The position numbers and the translations under genes are program-made. Of a stretch of 64,000 nt of DNA, positions 55,355 through 63,877 are shown in pieces. The notes beneath the pieces are model-generated. The model did not search any database. It was not told the DNA's origin and saw only the letters and a program-made list of their open reading frames with translations. This DNA is from Nitrospira sp. GTDB taxonomy: Bacteria > Nitrospirota > Nitrospiria > Nitrospirales > Nitrospiraceae. The stretch spans positions 1 through 64,000 of the forward strand of contig JACOEH010000008.1 in assembly GCA_024998685.1 (NCBI GenBank). The letters run 5' to 3'. How positions within the stretch are numbered: the stretch's first letter is position 1; each line of letters starts with the position of its first letter.

Positions 55355-56236
55355 ATGGCCGATCGACACAAACGTCTTGATTCCAACGTTCCCGGTAACT
55401 TCTACGTGGATGCCACCTGCATCAATTGCGACACCTGTCGCCAATTGGCGCCGCTGAGCTTCGAAGAAGTGGGCGACTATTCCGCGGTCAGCCGCCAGCC
55501 GGATAGTGAATCGCGGATTCATCAAGCGTACCAGGCCTTGCTCGCCTGTCCTGTCGGCTCGATCGGCACTGAACAGGGCGACAAGGCACGATTGCAAACA
55601 GCCAAAGCAAGCTTTCCCCTCCGTCTCGAAGACGAGGTGAGTTATTGCGGTTTCAATTCGGAGAAATCATTCGGAGCGAATAGTTTTTTCATTGAACATT
55701 CGTCCGGTAACTGGCTGATCGACTCTCCTCGGTACATCAAACAGCTCGTCGAGGTCTTTGAACGGCGGGGAGGTATCGCCCATATCTTTTTGACCCACAA
55801 GGATGACGTGGCGGATGCAGAGAAGTATGCCGCGCATTTCGGTGCGGAGCGCATCATCCATCAGGCGGATAGAGACGCCGCTCCGACTGCAGAGCGGGTG
55901 ATCGGCGGAGAAGATACGGTTCGGGTGGAATCAGATTTTCAGATCATTCCCGTACCGGGCCATACAGCGGGATGCATGGCTCTGCTGTACCGTGAGCGGT
56001 TCCTCTTCACCGGCGATCATCTCTGGTGGGATCCCCACACCAAGTCGTTGGAAGCTCCTACCCGTCTCGTTTGGAGAAAATGGACCTTGATCGAGTCCAT
56101 CCGGAAACTTCTCGACTATCCGTTTGAATGGGTACTGGCCGGACACGGCGATCGGATTCATCTGCCACAGTCTGAGATGCGCGCGTCTCTTGAGGATTTG
56201 CTCCGCCGTCGTTCGCCGGCTACGGTCGGCACGTAG
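55355..56236 (+). CDS. ferredoxin domain fused to MBL-fold hydrolase
   Basis: 293 residues. Residues 15-70 are a ferredoxin-like domain with C22, C25, C28 and C65 (CINCDTC and CPVGSI), enough for one 4Fe-4S cluster. Residues 95-275 are a metallo-beta-lactamase fold with IFLTHKDDVADA in place of the canonical HxHxDH, VPGHTAGC and FTGDHLWW. The combination is known in cyanobacteria and some other bacteria; its reaction is not established. It precedes the BT1-type transporter by 35 bases, so the two are probably cotranscribed. Confidence 0.88.
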   Translation: MADRHKRLDSNVPGNFYVDATCINCDTCRQLAPLSFEEVGDYSAVSRQPDSESRIHQAYQALLACPVGSIGTEQGDKARLQTAKASFPLRLEDEVSYCGFNSEKSFGANSFFIEHSSGNWLIDSPRYIKQLVEVFERRGGIAHIFLTHKDDVADAEKYAAHFGAERIIHQADRDAAPTAERVIGGEDTVRVESDFQIIPVPGHTAGCMALLYRERFLFTGDHLWWDPHTKSLEAPTRLVWRKWTLIESIRKLLDYPFEWVLAGHGDRIHLPQSEMRASLEDLLRRRSPATVGT

Positions 56237-56271
56237 GTACCTATTGAACAGCATAGCCGTCTGACCGCACG

Positions 56272-57906
56272 ATGCCGAATCCACTGGTTTCCTGGGTTGA
56301 TCGCAATATCCTCTCTCTCGGTCGCGAGATGCGGCTGTCCTATCTGCCGCCGCTCATGGTCTATGTCGCCTACGGTATTTCAGGTCTCACCGGTATCGTC
56401 GGGACGTTCTTCGTCAAAGACTACCTCGGACTCTCCGCCGCATTTCTTGCCGCGCTCGGATTTTGGGCCGGGATTCCCTGGGCCTTGAAGATGCCGATCG
56501 GTCACACGGTCGATCTTGTGTGGCGATGGAAGAGCTGGTTGGTCGGGTTGGGCGCAGGGCTGTTGACGATCAGCCTCGGGATCATGGCCCTGTTGATCGG
56601 TAACCGCGAAGCGATGACGGCGATCTTTCCCGCTGAAGTCTGGTATGTCCTTAGTGTGTTGCTTGCCCCCATCGGGTATGTCATTCAAGACGTCGTTGCG
56701 GACGCCATGACCGTCGAAGCGGTTCCTCGTGTCGACGATCAAGGACACCCATTCGACGATCAAACACGCAAGTTGATGCATACCACGATGCAGACACTCG
56801 GGCGTGTTGCGATTGTCGGCGGTGGTATCCTCGTGGCGCTCATTAACGTGTATGTCTTCAGTGGGACGGAAGGACTGCCTCAAGCCGAACTCATTCGGTT
56901 GTACAAGAACATCTATCTCATGGCCATGGTGATCCCGGTTGTCTCTGTGGCGGGGGTCGGATTGGCGTGGTGGCTCAAACAGCGTCAGATGCAGCGACTC
57001 GTTCAGGAAGGATTCTCACAGGAGCAGGCCCGAAAGATGGTGGATGTGCGTGATGTGGAGAATGAACCGACGAAACCCAATTGGTTGATTCTCGGAGGCA
57101 GCCTGGCGTTTGTCCTCTTCACATTGACAGTCGGATTCGGCGGATTTCCATATCGAGAGGAAATTGTGTTCGCCGGTTCGATGAGCATCGTGCTGTTCTT
57201 GATGTCGAGGCTTGTTCAGGAACTGGAGCACGATAAACGGCTCACCTTAATCGGCACTGCGGCGGTCATCTTTGCTTTGCGCGCGGTTCCAGGACCCGGC
57301 CCTGGATCGACCTGGTGGATGATCGATGATCTGAAGTTTGATCAGCAATTCTTGTCCGTCCTCTCCCTGATCGGCGGCATTTTGGCCTTGATCGGCATGT
57401 TCGCCTTTCGGCGTTTTATGGCCGAACGTTCGATCATGTATGTGGTCGGATTTTTAACCGTCGTCGGGACTATTCTCTCTCTACCGATTGTGAGTATGTA
57501 CTACGGATTGCACGAGTGGACGGCGAAGATGACCGGTGGAGTCGTCGATGCACGCTTCATTGCTTTGATCGATACGGCGTTGGAATCGCCCCTCGTGCAG
57601 ATCTCCATGATTCCGATGTTGGCCTGGATCGCGAATTCTGCTCCTCCCAATCTGAAAGCCACCTTCTTTGCCGTGATGGCTTCCTTCACCAATCTCGCGC
57701 TTTCCCTGAGTCAGCTCGGCACCAAATATCTCAATGAGATCTTCGTCATCACCAGGGAAGTGCGCGATCAAGCGACCGCTGTTCTCCAGACTCCTGCCGA
57801 TTACGGCCAACTCGGCGATCTTCTGATCACTCAATTGGTGATCGGACTGGCTCTTCCCTTCTCCGCCATCCTGTTTGCCAAACTCACCAAGTTCAAGAGC
57901 GCGTGA
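56272..57906 (+). CDS. BT1-family folate/biopterin-type MFS transporter
   Basis: 544 residues with about 12 membrane segments. LPPLMVYVAYGISGLTGI, VKDYLGLSAAFLAALGFW, IGYVIQDVVADAMTVEAV (with the Asp typical of the family) and SAPPNLKATFFAVMASFTNLALSL fit the BT1/FBT family. Known members carry folates or pterins; the substrate here is uncertain. A second copy of its last 28 codons is at 59172-59261. Confidence 0.85.
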   Translation: MPNPLVSWVDRNILSLGREMRLSYLPPLMVYVAYGISGLTGIVGTFFVKDYLGLSAAFLAALGFWAGIPWALKMPIGHTVDLVWRWKSWLVGLGAGLLTISLGIMALLIGNREAMTAIFPAEVWYVLSVLLAPIGYVIQDVVADAMTVEAVPRVDDQGHPFDDQTRKLMHTTMQTLGRVAIVGGGILVALINVYVFSGTEGLPQAELIRLYKNIYLMAMVIPVVSVAGVGLAWWLKQRQMQRLVQEGFSQEQARKMVDVRDVENEPTKPNWLILGGSLAFVLFTLTVGFGGFPYREEIVFAGSMSIVLFLMSRLVQELEHDKRLTLIGTAAVIFALRAVPGPGPGSTWWMIDDLKFDQQFLSVLSLIGGILALIGMFAFRRFMAERSIMYVVGFLTVVGTILSLPIVSMYYGLHEWTAKMTGGVVDARFIALIDTALESPLVQISMIPMLAWIANSAPPNLKATFFAVMASFTNLALSLSQLGTKYLNEIFVITREVRDQATAVLQTPADYGQLGDLLITQLVIGLALPFSAILFAKLTKFKSA

Positions 57907-57979
57907 CCTTCCCTTCATCAGTGAGGCTATCGAGATTGACTCCGCCGGCGTTTCTTTTCCTTAGACGGTCCATAGCTGA

Positions 57980-59017
57980 TTACGGTTGCGGCTGCCGGTT
58001 GAGAGAAGCTTCTCGGCTCACATGCTTGATCATGGCCATGACGGCGGGACCGGCATTTTCGGGGCGAAGCACAATACGGGGGTTGCGATCGGCAAACACG
58101 CGAAACACTTCGTCTGCGAACCCTTGGCCCACCGAGCGCACGTCTCGAAAATCAAAGATGATCTCCCGGAACTTCTCCAAGTTGGTCAAAAGGCGTCTTG
58201 CCTCAGAGCGAGAGACATAGTCAGGCTGCAGAAGCTTGACCCGTACTTCAGTCTTTTGAAACTGGAAATCATACTTTTGAGGAGCGAATTCACCGAACAC
58301 CTTGTCGAGAGTCTGGCGGGCACCACGCCGCACCGAAAACTGTACGAGGGTTCCACGCGTGAAACGTGGCTGTGAAACAAACACGTCCTCCTTGGCCCGG
58401 TTCCATTCAATTTGTATCCGGTGGGACTTCAAGGAAAATGTATCACCGACCCGTGAGGTGAAAAAAAGTCCTTCGCCGGTGTGAGCTTGAGGCATGGTGG
58501 TCGTCTTACCTTTGAGAAGCTCAACGAGCGCTGTCTCTTCATCCGGAAGGTGGAGTTTCGACGCAATGGAATGAAATACGCCGATTCCCGGATCGCGAAT
58601 ATCGAAGGATATCTGGTTTGGCCCTAGCACAACTTGAATGGTACATCGATCGGACTGTGAATGTTCAATGGCATTATTGAGCATTTCCGTGAAGGCATAC
58701 CGCATGATCGCCAATACAGTGGGGCGAAGCGCTCGCTTGAGCTGGAGGCGGACCTCTATGTCATCCCAAATTCGATCTTCATCGCAGCCTCTCGTAGCGA
58801 GCGAACGAGTCAGTATAATAGGTTGATCGGCTCGGCCGGCCAACCTATAGCTGGCTCCTCGGGTTGTTCCCGATTTCACGATTTTATGCTCCGCAAGCAA
58901 GTTTTTAAGATGGAGACTTAAGGCTTGCCGGCTGAGCTTGAGGCGCTCTCGTAGCTCTCCTCCCGAAGCAGAGCTTCGACGAGATAGAAAAGCAAGGATC
59001 TGCCGCTTAGGGTGCAT
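57980..59017 (-). CDS. winged-helix, HATPase and DUF4325 regulator
   Basis: 345 residues from the ATG at 59017; an ATG at 59041 would sit inside a repeated operator. N-terminal winged helix (RQILAFLSRRSSASGGELRE), a GHKL-type ATPase centre (FTEMLNNAIEHSQSD, DIRDPGIGVF, HTGEGLFFTS) and a C-terminal DUF4325/STAS-like domain (EIIFDFRDVRSVGQGFADEVFRVFA). It lacks a phospho-acceptor His domain, so it is more like an anti-sigma or stress switch module joined to DNA binding. Targets unknown. Three phased repeats overlap its promoter. Confidence 0.85.
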   Translation of the reverse strand: MHPKRQILAFLSRRSSASGGELRERLKLSRQALSLHLKNLLAEHKIVKSGTTRGASYRLAGRADQPIILTRSLATRGCDEDRIWDDIEVRLQLKRALRPTVLAIMRYAFTEMLNNAIEHSQSDRCTIQVVLGPNQISFDIRDPGIGVFHSIASKLHLPDEETALVELLKGKTTTMPQAHTGEGLFFTSRVGDTFSLKSHRIQIEWNRAKEDVFVSQPRFTRGTLVQFSVRRGARQTLDKVFGEFAPQKYDFQFQKTEVRVKLLQPDYVSRSEARRLLTNLEKFREIIFDFRDVRSVGQGFADEVFRVFADRNPRIVLRPENAGPAVMAMIKHVSREASLNRQPQP

Positions 59018-59033
59018 GGCGAAACGGTGGCAT

Positions 59034-59076
59034 ATTGTCAATCAATTGTCAATGTAAGAACATTGCAATTGTCAAT
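59034..59076 (-). promoter_or_regulatory. three ATTGTCAAT direct repeats
   Basis: Copies at 59034-59042, 59045-59053 and 59068-59076, with start-to-start spacings of 11 and 23 bases, about one and two helical turns. On the minus strand each reads ATTGACAAT, which includes TTGACA. The array lies right before the start of the winged-helix regulator and is a likely autoregulation site. Confidence 0.6.
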
Positions 59077-59171
59077 ATCCACTGTTCAACGGGTTTCGTG
59101 TACTCCACGCTGGGGTATTCCCTTCCCGATCCACCTGCGACAAATTCCGGTCTTGTAAGTGTCTGGCAGTG

Positions 59172-59261
59172 ATCTGTTGATCGTGCAATCGATGATCGGA
59201 CTGGCTCTCCCCTTCTCCACCATCCTGTTTGTCAAACTCGCGAAGTTCAAGAGTGCGTGAG
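59172..59261 (+). pseudogene. 3' fragment of a second BT1-family transporter
   Basis: Encodes LLIVQSMIGLALPFSTILFV and KLAKFKSA, matching the end of the intact transporter at 57823-57906 almost residue for residue. The rest of the gene is absent. It is followed by a perfect terminator. Confidence 0.85.
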
Positions 59262-59637
59262 AGATTGATTTTGCTCCTCAGCCAAGCCTCACGGTGTTGC
59301 AAAGTGAGACAGCTCCTCAGAGCTGTCTCTTTTTAGGCTCATCGGAAGAATCGGATTGGATACAGCTGAAACCGCAAGTAAGTATTCCCACCAGCCATCA
59401 TGTTGAATTCAGGTTGAAATGTTCTCAGGGGAGAAGCTACCGATGGTGTAGCATCAAACTTGCTCATTGAACGCGAATGGTTCACAACTTTTGGTGAGCA
59501 ATCTATTAGGTTTACTTTTGGAATTAATTTGTCTACAAGAATTTTCCAGCAGAACAAACCTTACAAGGTAGAGCTCGGCTCAATTTCTGCGTGCAAGGGG
59601 ATCTCGTCATTCATCAGCTATTGTGAGGTCATCGATG
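59262..59637. other. intergenic region
   Basis: Contains the terminator at 59306-59334. The rest is AT-rich and shows no gene or clear repeat; it should hold the promoter of the next regulator gene. Confidence 0.5.
59306..59334 (+). terminator. rho-independent terminator
   Basis: GAGACAGCTC, loop CTCA, GAGCTGTCTC, then TTTTT. Ten perfect pairs. It must have served the lost BT1 gene that ends 45 bases upstream. Confidence 0.92.
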
Positions 59638-60337
59638 ATGATCCACTCCCATGGAATCAACATTGCTATTGTTCATCGAGATGGGTTGTATCGAGACAGT
59701 TTGCGGCACTGTCTGATGCAAGCTGAACCGATCTCGATCGTGCATAGTGCGTCGAGGCTCGATCAAGGAACTTGGAAAACCGTTATAGCCCACAGATCAG
59801 ATATCCTCATTCTCGAATTCGGCTTATGCCGATGCCAAGGACCGGCTCAGTCGGCAGAAGGGATGTACAGATCTTCCCTCGCAATCAGGACAATCGTGAT
59901 CGGAGTGCCGGATAAGGAGGAAGATATCCTTGCCTGCATCGAAGGAGTGGGGGCGGCGGCGTATCTGTTGATGGATGCAAGACTCGACGATCTTTTGAAC
60001 AACATCCACGCAGTCATGAGGGAGAAAGCATTATGCCCCCCAAGGATTTCAAATTTCACCTTAGGACCCTGTGTCCACACCGGCGCGCCGAGTTGACAAC
60101 GGTCGATCTGGTACCAGTCATGGAACGTATCTGACTCGACGGGAAACGGAGATCGTAAGCCTCATCGAGGCCGGTTTGAGCAATAAGGAAATTGCTGTTC
60201 GGCTCAATATCGAAGTGTCCACCGTCAAGAATCATGTCCACAATATTTTGGATAAACTTCAGCTGCACGATCGCTATTCCGCAGTGAAGCATTTCAAAGA
60301 ACAAGCCATTCCGACAGGCGCCTCTAATCTCTTTTGA
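59638..60337 (+). pseudogene. LuxR-type regulator with degenerate receiver, frameshifted
   Basis: The first frame (from an ATG near 59638 to 60096) gives a receiver-like fold: INIAIVHRDGLYRDSLRHCL, ILILEFGL, AYLLMDARLDDLLNNIHAV. The phospho-acceptor Asp is Glu and the conserved Lys region is MDA, so it is a pseudo-receiver. The LuxR helix-turn-helix follows in another frame (60071-60337): LTRRETEIVSLIEAGLSNKE and VSTVKNHVHNILDKLQLHD. The frames meet between 60062 and 60096. It may be one protein with a lesion or error, or two coupled proteins. Confidence 0.7.
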
Positions 60338-60387
60338 CTCCGTCCAGAACGAGCACTTGCAATTCGACAGTGTAACCCTCGCTGGAA

Positions 60388-60450
60388 AGATCTAGACGGA
60401 TCTAGATCCTTCTGTACCCACCTCTAGATCCAAATTCATCCTCAAGATCT
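60388..60450 (+). promoter_or_regulatory. phased TCTAGA palindromes
   Basis: TCTAGA cores at 60391, 60401 and 60423, spaced 10 and 22 bases, plus AAGATCT at 60444-60450. The middle copy is part of the perfect 12-base palindrome GGATCTAGATCC (60398-60409). The region precedes the small receiver gene and the injection-system genes. It is a likely operator array for a dimeric regulator. Confidence 0.6.
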
Positions 60451-60480
60451 ATGGGAGTCTTGCACCAGCACAACTAAGGT

Positions 60481-60873
60481 ATGCCATGCGTGTCGCGAGG
60501 CAGACGAGTGGACAAGATTAGGATCCTTTTTGCGAATCATCCGGTAATGGTCCCTGATGCCGTTCGAAGACTCGTTGAAGGGCAGGACGATATGGAAGTG
60601 GTGGGTGACTGTCGGGGACCGATGAAAATCCTCCAAGAGACCGGCAGAGCCAAAGCTGATGCCGTCATTCTCGCGCAGGAAGGGGGCGATGAACCGGGTA
60701 TTTGCAGCCAACTGTTGGTGGCGTATCCGGATTTGGTCATCATGAGCGTTACGCAAGACCTGGCCACGGTGTTCACTCTACAGCTTGCGTCACATCGGCA
60801 AGAATTTACCTACACGCAGGAAAACATGATGCAGCCGCTTCGGGCGGCGCTAAGAAGAGACTGTCAATACTAA
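60481..60873 (+). CDS. pseudo-receiver protein
   Basis: 130 residues. IRILFANHPVMVPDAVRRLVE, MEVVGDC and PDLVIMSV give a CheY-like alternating fold, but the acceptor position reads VILAQEG without Asp and no output domain follows. A GTG at 60508 is an alternative start. It lies 55 bases before the sheath gene in the same direction and may regulate it, perhaps by binding the LuxR-type protein (inference). Confidence 0.7.
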   Translation: MPCVSRGRRVDKIRILFANHPVMVPDAVRRLVEGQDDMEVVGDCRGPMKILQETGRAKADAVILAQEGGDEPGICSQLLVAYPDLVIMSVTQDLATVFTLQLASHRQEFTYTQENMMQPLRAALRRDCQY

Positions 60874-60928
60874 AGGAAGGGTAGAGAAGTTGCGCCAAGG
60901 ATAAACCACAGCTTAGCGGAGGAAGCCA

Positions 60929-62527
60929 ATGCCGACATCGCCGACATATCCAGGAGTGTACATCGAAGAAATTCCGAGCGGAGTACGCACGATTACAGGT
61001 GTTGCCACATCGATCACGGCGTTTCTAGGCCGAGCACTGCGTGGCTTGGTTAATGAGCCGACGCGCATAAATAGTTTTGGCGATTTTGAGCGTAAATTCG
61101 GTGGACTCGACGTGAATTATTCAATGAGCTACGCCGTTCGGGATTTTTACGCCAACGGTGGTAGTCAGGCCATCATCGTCCGGATCGAGAAGAACTCCGC
61201 CAAAGCTAAGCAAGATGATATCAAACTGGAAGCGGCCAGCCCCGGTGCATGGGCCAATTCCATGGTCTACACCGTTGATTCCAAAGGTATCACCGATGAC
61301 GTTGCCGCCCGTTTCGGCATCCCCAAAGGCGATTTGTTCAACCTTACCATCTATGAAAATCCAGGCAGCGGCGCTGTCGAGCGGTTCCTGAACGTCGCGG
61401 TGACCACCACCGCCGGTTCGCGCCGACTGGACCGTGTGCTGGCCGAGGAATCCAATCTGGTCCGCGTCCAACTCAAGGCAGACGGCACGCCAGATCTCAT
61501 CAGCCCTCGTCCGGCCGATTCTAAACCGGAAGAGGACCCGTCCGATCCGAAGGCGGACAAAGCAAAATTCAAAACATTCTCGGGCGGCGTGGACAGCGAT
61601 CCATTAACGAACGACAACGAGATCCTTGGTGACGAAAGCAAAAAAACCGGCATGTATGCGCTGGCCCAAGCCGATCTGTTCAACTTGCTGTGCATCCCGC
61701 CCGACACGCGCAGCGGCGACACGAGCGCGGGGGTGTATCAGGGTGCGATGAAGTACTGTGCTAAACGGCGCGCAATGCTCATTGTCGACTCGCCTGCGGC
61801 CTGGAGCGCTAACAAAGATACGGCAGCGGAAAAAGCGATTAATGGTTTGCCAACGCTTGGACTCACGGGAATCGAGTCGCGAAACGCTGCACTCTATTTC
61901 CCACGTATCCAGCAATCTGACCCGAAACTCGATGGCCAGCTTGATACCTTTGTGCCTTGCGGCATTATCGCGGGGATTATGGCAAAGACCGACGTCAATC
62001 GCGGCGTGTGGAAGGCACCAGCCGGATTGGACGCGGGGATGAATGGCGTTGTGGCGTTGCAAGTCAATCTGAACGATGACGAAAACGGAATGCTGAATCC
62101 CCTCGGTATTAATTGCCTTCGCTTTTTCCCTGTGACGGGCCGCGTCGTCTGGGGCAGCCGCACTCTGCGTGGCGCAGATCAACTCGCCGATGAGTGGAAA
62201 TATGTTCCCGTCCGTCGCACGGCGCTCTTTATCGAAGAAAGTCTCTACCGTGGTACACAGTGGGTCGTCTTCGAGCCGAACGACGAACCATTGTGGGCAC
62301 AGATCAGGCTGAACGTCGGCGCCTTTATGCAGAATCTCTTCCGGCAGGGTGCATTCCAGGGCACCACACCGAGGGAGGCCTATTTCGTGAAATGTGACAA
62401 GGAGACGACCACGCAGAACGATATCAATCTCGGCATCGTGAACATCGTCGTCGGCTTCGCACCGCTTAAACCAGCCGAGTTCGTGATTATTAAGCTCCAG
62501 CAGATGGCCGGGCAAATTCAGACATAG
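60929..62527 (+). CDS. contractile injection system sheath protein
   Basis: 532 residues, preceded by GGAGGAAG. The N-terminus PTYPGVYIEEIPSGVRTITG and the C-terminal part (LRGADQLADEWKYVPVRRT, LFIEESLYRGTQWVVFEPN, GIVNIVVGFAPLKPAEFV) are the hallmark of phage-tail-like sheath proteins. Sheath subunits form the contractile outer tube of extracellular contractile injection systems (eCIS). It opens a gene run that leaves the window. Confidence 0.95.
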   Translation: MPTSPTYPGVYIEEIPSGVRTITGVATSITAFLGRALRGLVNEPTRINSFGDFERKFGGLDVNYSMSYAVRDFYANGGSQAIIVRIEKNSAKAKQDDIKLEAASPGAWANSMVYTVDSKGITDDVAARFGIPKGDLFNLTIYENPGSGAVERFLNVAVTTTAGSRRLDRVLAEESNLVRVQLKADGTPDLISPRPADSKPEEDPSDPKADKAKFKTFSGGVDSDPLTNDNEILGDESKKTGMYALAQADLFNLLCIPPDTRSGDTSAGVYQGAMKYCAKRRAMLIVDSPAAWSANKDTAAEKAINGLPTLGLTGIESRNAALYFPRIQQSDPKLDGQLDTFVPCGIIAGIMAKTDVNRGVWKAPAGLDAGMNGVVALQVNLNDDENGMLNPLGINCLRFFPVTGRVVWGSRTLRGADQLADEWKYVPVRRTALFIEESLYRGTQWVVFEPNDEPLWAQIRLNVGAFMQNLFRQGAFQGTTPREAYFVKCDKETTTQNDINLGIVNIVVGFAPLKPAEFVIIKLQQMAGQIQT

Positions 62528-62540
62528 GAGGGGCTGAGCA

Positions 62541-63065
62541 ATGGCGCAGTTTACCGTGAACGCACAACGATTCGATCCGTATAAGAACTTCAAATTCCGC
62601 GTTAAGTGGGATGGGAAATTCGTCGCCGGTGTGAGCAAGATCGGTGCGCTCAAACGCACGACCGAGATGGTTGAGCACCGGGAAGGCGGTGATCCCTCCA
62701 GCTCACGTAAATCTCCTGGTCGAACCAAGTATGAAGCCATCACACTGGAGCGCGGCGTGACCCACGACAAGGAGTTCGAACAATGGGCGAACAAGGTGTG
62801 GAATTTCGGATCTGGGCTCGGAGCAGAGGTCTCGCTCAAGGACTTTCGGAAGGACATCATTATCGAAATGTATAACGAGGCGGGACAGCTTGCGATTGCG
62901 TACAAAGTTTATCGATGTTGGGTCTCTGAATTTCAAGCCCAGCCGGACCTTGATGCCAATGCCAATGCCGTCGCCATCCAGACGATCAAGTTGGAAAACG
63001 AGGGATGGGAGCGGGACTATGAAGTGGCCGAGCCGGCAGAGCCGAGTTTCACTGAACCGCAGTAA
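62541..63065 (+). CDS. contractile injection system inner tube protein
   Basis: 174 residues. FDPYKNFKFRVKWDGKFVAGVSKI, SPGRTKYEAITLERGVTHDKEF and YRCWVSEFQAQPDLDAN match the gp19-like/T4 tail tube fold used by eCIS and related systems. Tube rings stack inside the sheath. It follows the sheath gene by 13 bases. Confidence 0.93.
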   Translation: MAQFTVNAQRFDPYKNFKFRVKWDGKFVAGVSKIGALKRTTEMVEHREGGDPSSSRKSPGRTKYEAITLERGVTHDKEFEQWANKVWNFGSGLGAEVSLKDFRKDIIIEMYNEAGQLAIAYKVYRCWVSEFQAQPDLDANANAVAIQTIKLENEGWERDYEVAEPAEPSFTEPQ

Positions 63066-63076
63066 TCGGCGGATCG

Positions 63077-63862
63077 ATGAGAGCAGACATGCGGAACCTA
63101 TCAGCCGCTGAACTCATAAGGGTGTGGGAACATACGGTTCACCGATCGCCGGTACAGCAGGCTTTGGGGTTGCTCAGTGCCGCCTTTCCCGAGTATTCAA
63201 TGGACCGATTAGCCCGCCTAGGCATCGGTCAGCGAGATGCGCTGTTGTTGACGCTACGAGAACGGCTGTTCGGCTCCGATCTTGACGGCATGGTTGTGTG
63301 CCCCCGATGCCGGCAGCGGATTGAACTGAATTGCAAAGTCTCCGATCTGCGAGTGGAACCGATCGAGCTTGGAGCCATTGGTTCAGGAGATCAGCCAATC
63401 ACGCTGAGGATGGAAGGCTATCACGTGGAGTTTCGCATACCCAACAGCTTGGATTTGACATCGATAGAGACCGGCGCCGATGTGAATGACGCACGTAGAC
63501 GGGTTTTGTCCCAGTGCATTCACTCTGTTGTCCGCACGGCAGAAGAACCTGCTGATGCAAAGGCCTTGAACGATTTTACGCGACTGCCGCAATCGTTGAT
63601 CGATGCCATAGCAGAACGTCTGGCTGAAGCGGATCCTCAAGCCCATACACGGCTGGCGTTCAGCTGTCCTGATTGTGGTCACGCATGGTCAGCCACGTTC
63701 GATATCGCCACATATGTGATCAAAGAAATACAACGATACGTGAAACATCTCCTGGAAGAAGTGCATCACTTGGCACGTGGTTATGGCTGGCGTGAAGCGG
63801 ACATACTGGCGATGACTCCGACGAGACGACGGGTGTATCTGCAAATGTTGGATGTCGCGTAA
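63077..63862 (+). CDS. injection-system baseplate-type zinc-ribbon protein
   Basis: 261 residues; an ATG at 63089 is an alternative start. Two Cys pairs, CPRC near residue 75 and CPDC near 197, would hold zinc. Position after the tube gene and the overall pattern recall the T4-type baseplate hub assembly chaperone family found in eCIS clusters. The assignment rests on context and length. Confidence 0.6.
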   Translation: MRADMRNLSAAELIRVWEHTVHRSPVQQALGLLSAAFPEYSMDRLARLGIGQRDALLLTLRERLFGSDLDGMVVCPRCRQRIELNCKVSDLRVEPIELGAIGSGDQPITLRMEGYHVEFRIPNSLDLTSIETGADVNDARRRVLSQCIHSVVRTAEEPADAKALNDFTRLPQSLIDAIAERLAEADPQAHTRLAFSCPDCGHAWSATFDIATYVIKEIQRYVKHLLEEVHHLARGYGWREADILAMTPTRRRVYLQMLDVA

Positions 63863-63877
63863 CGGAAAGCAGGATCG

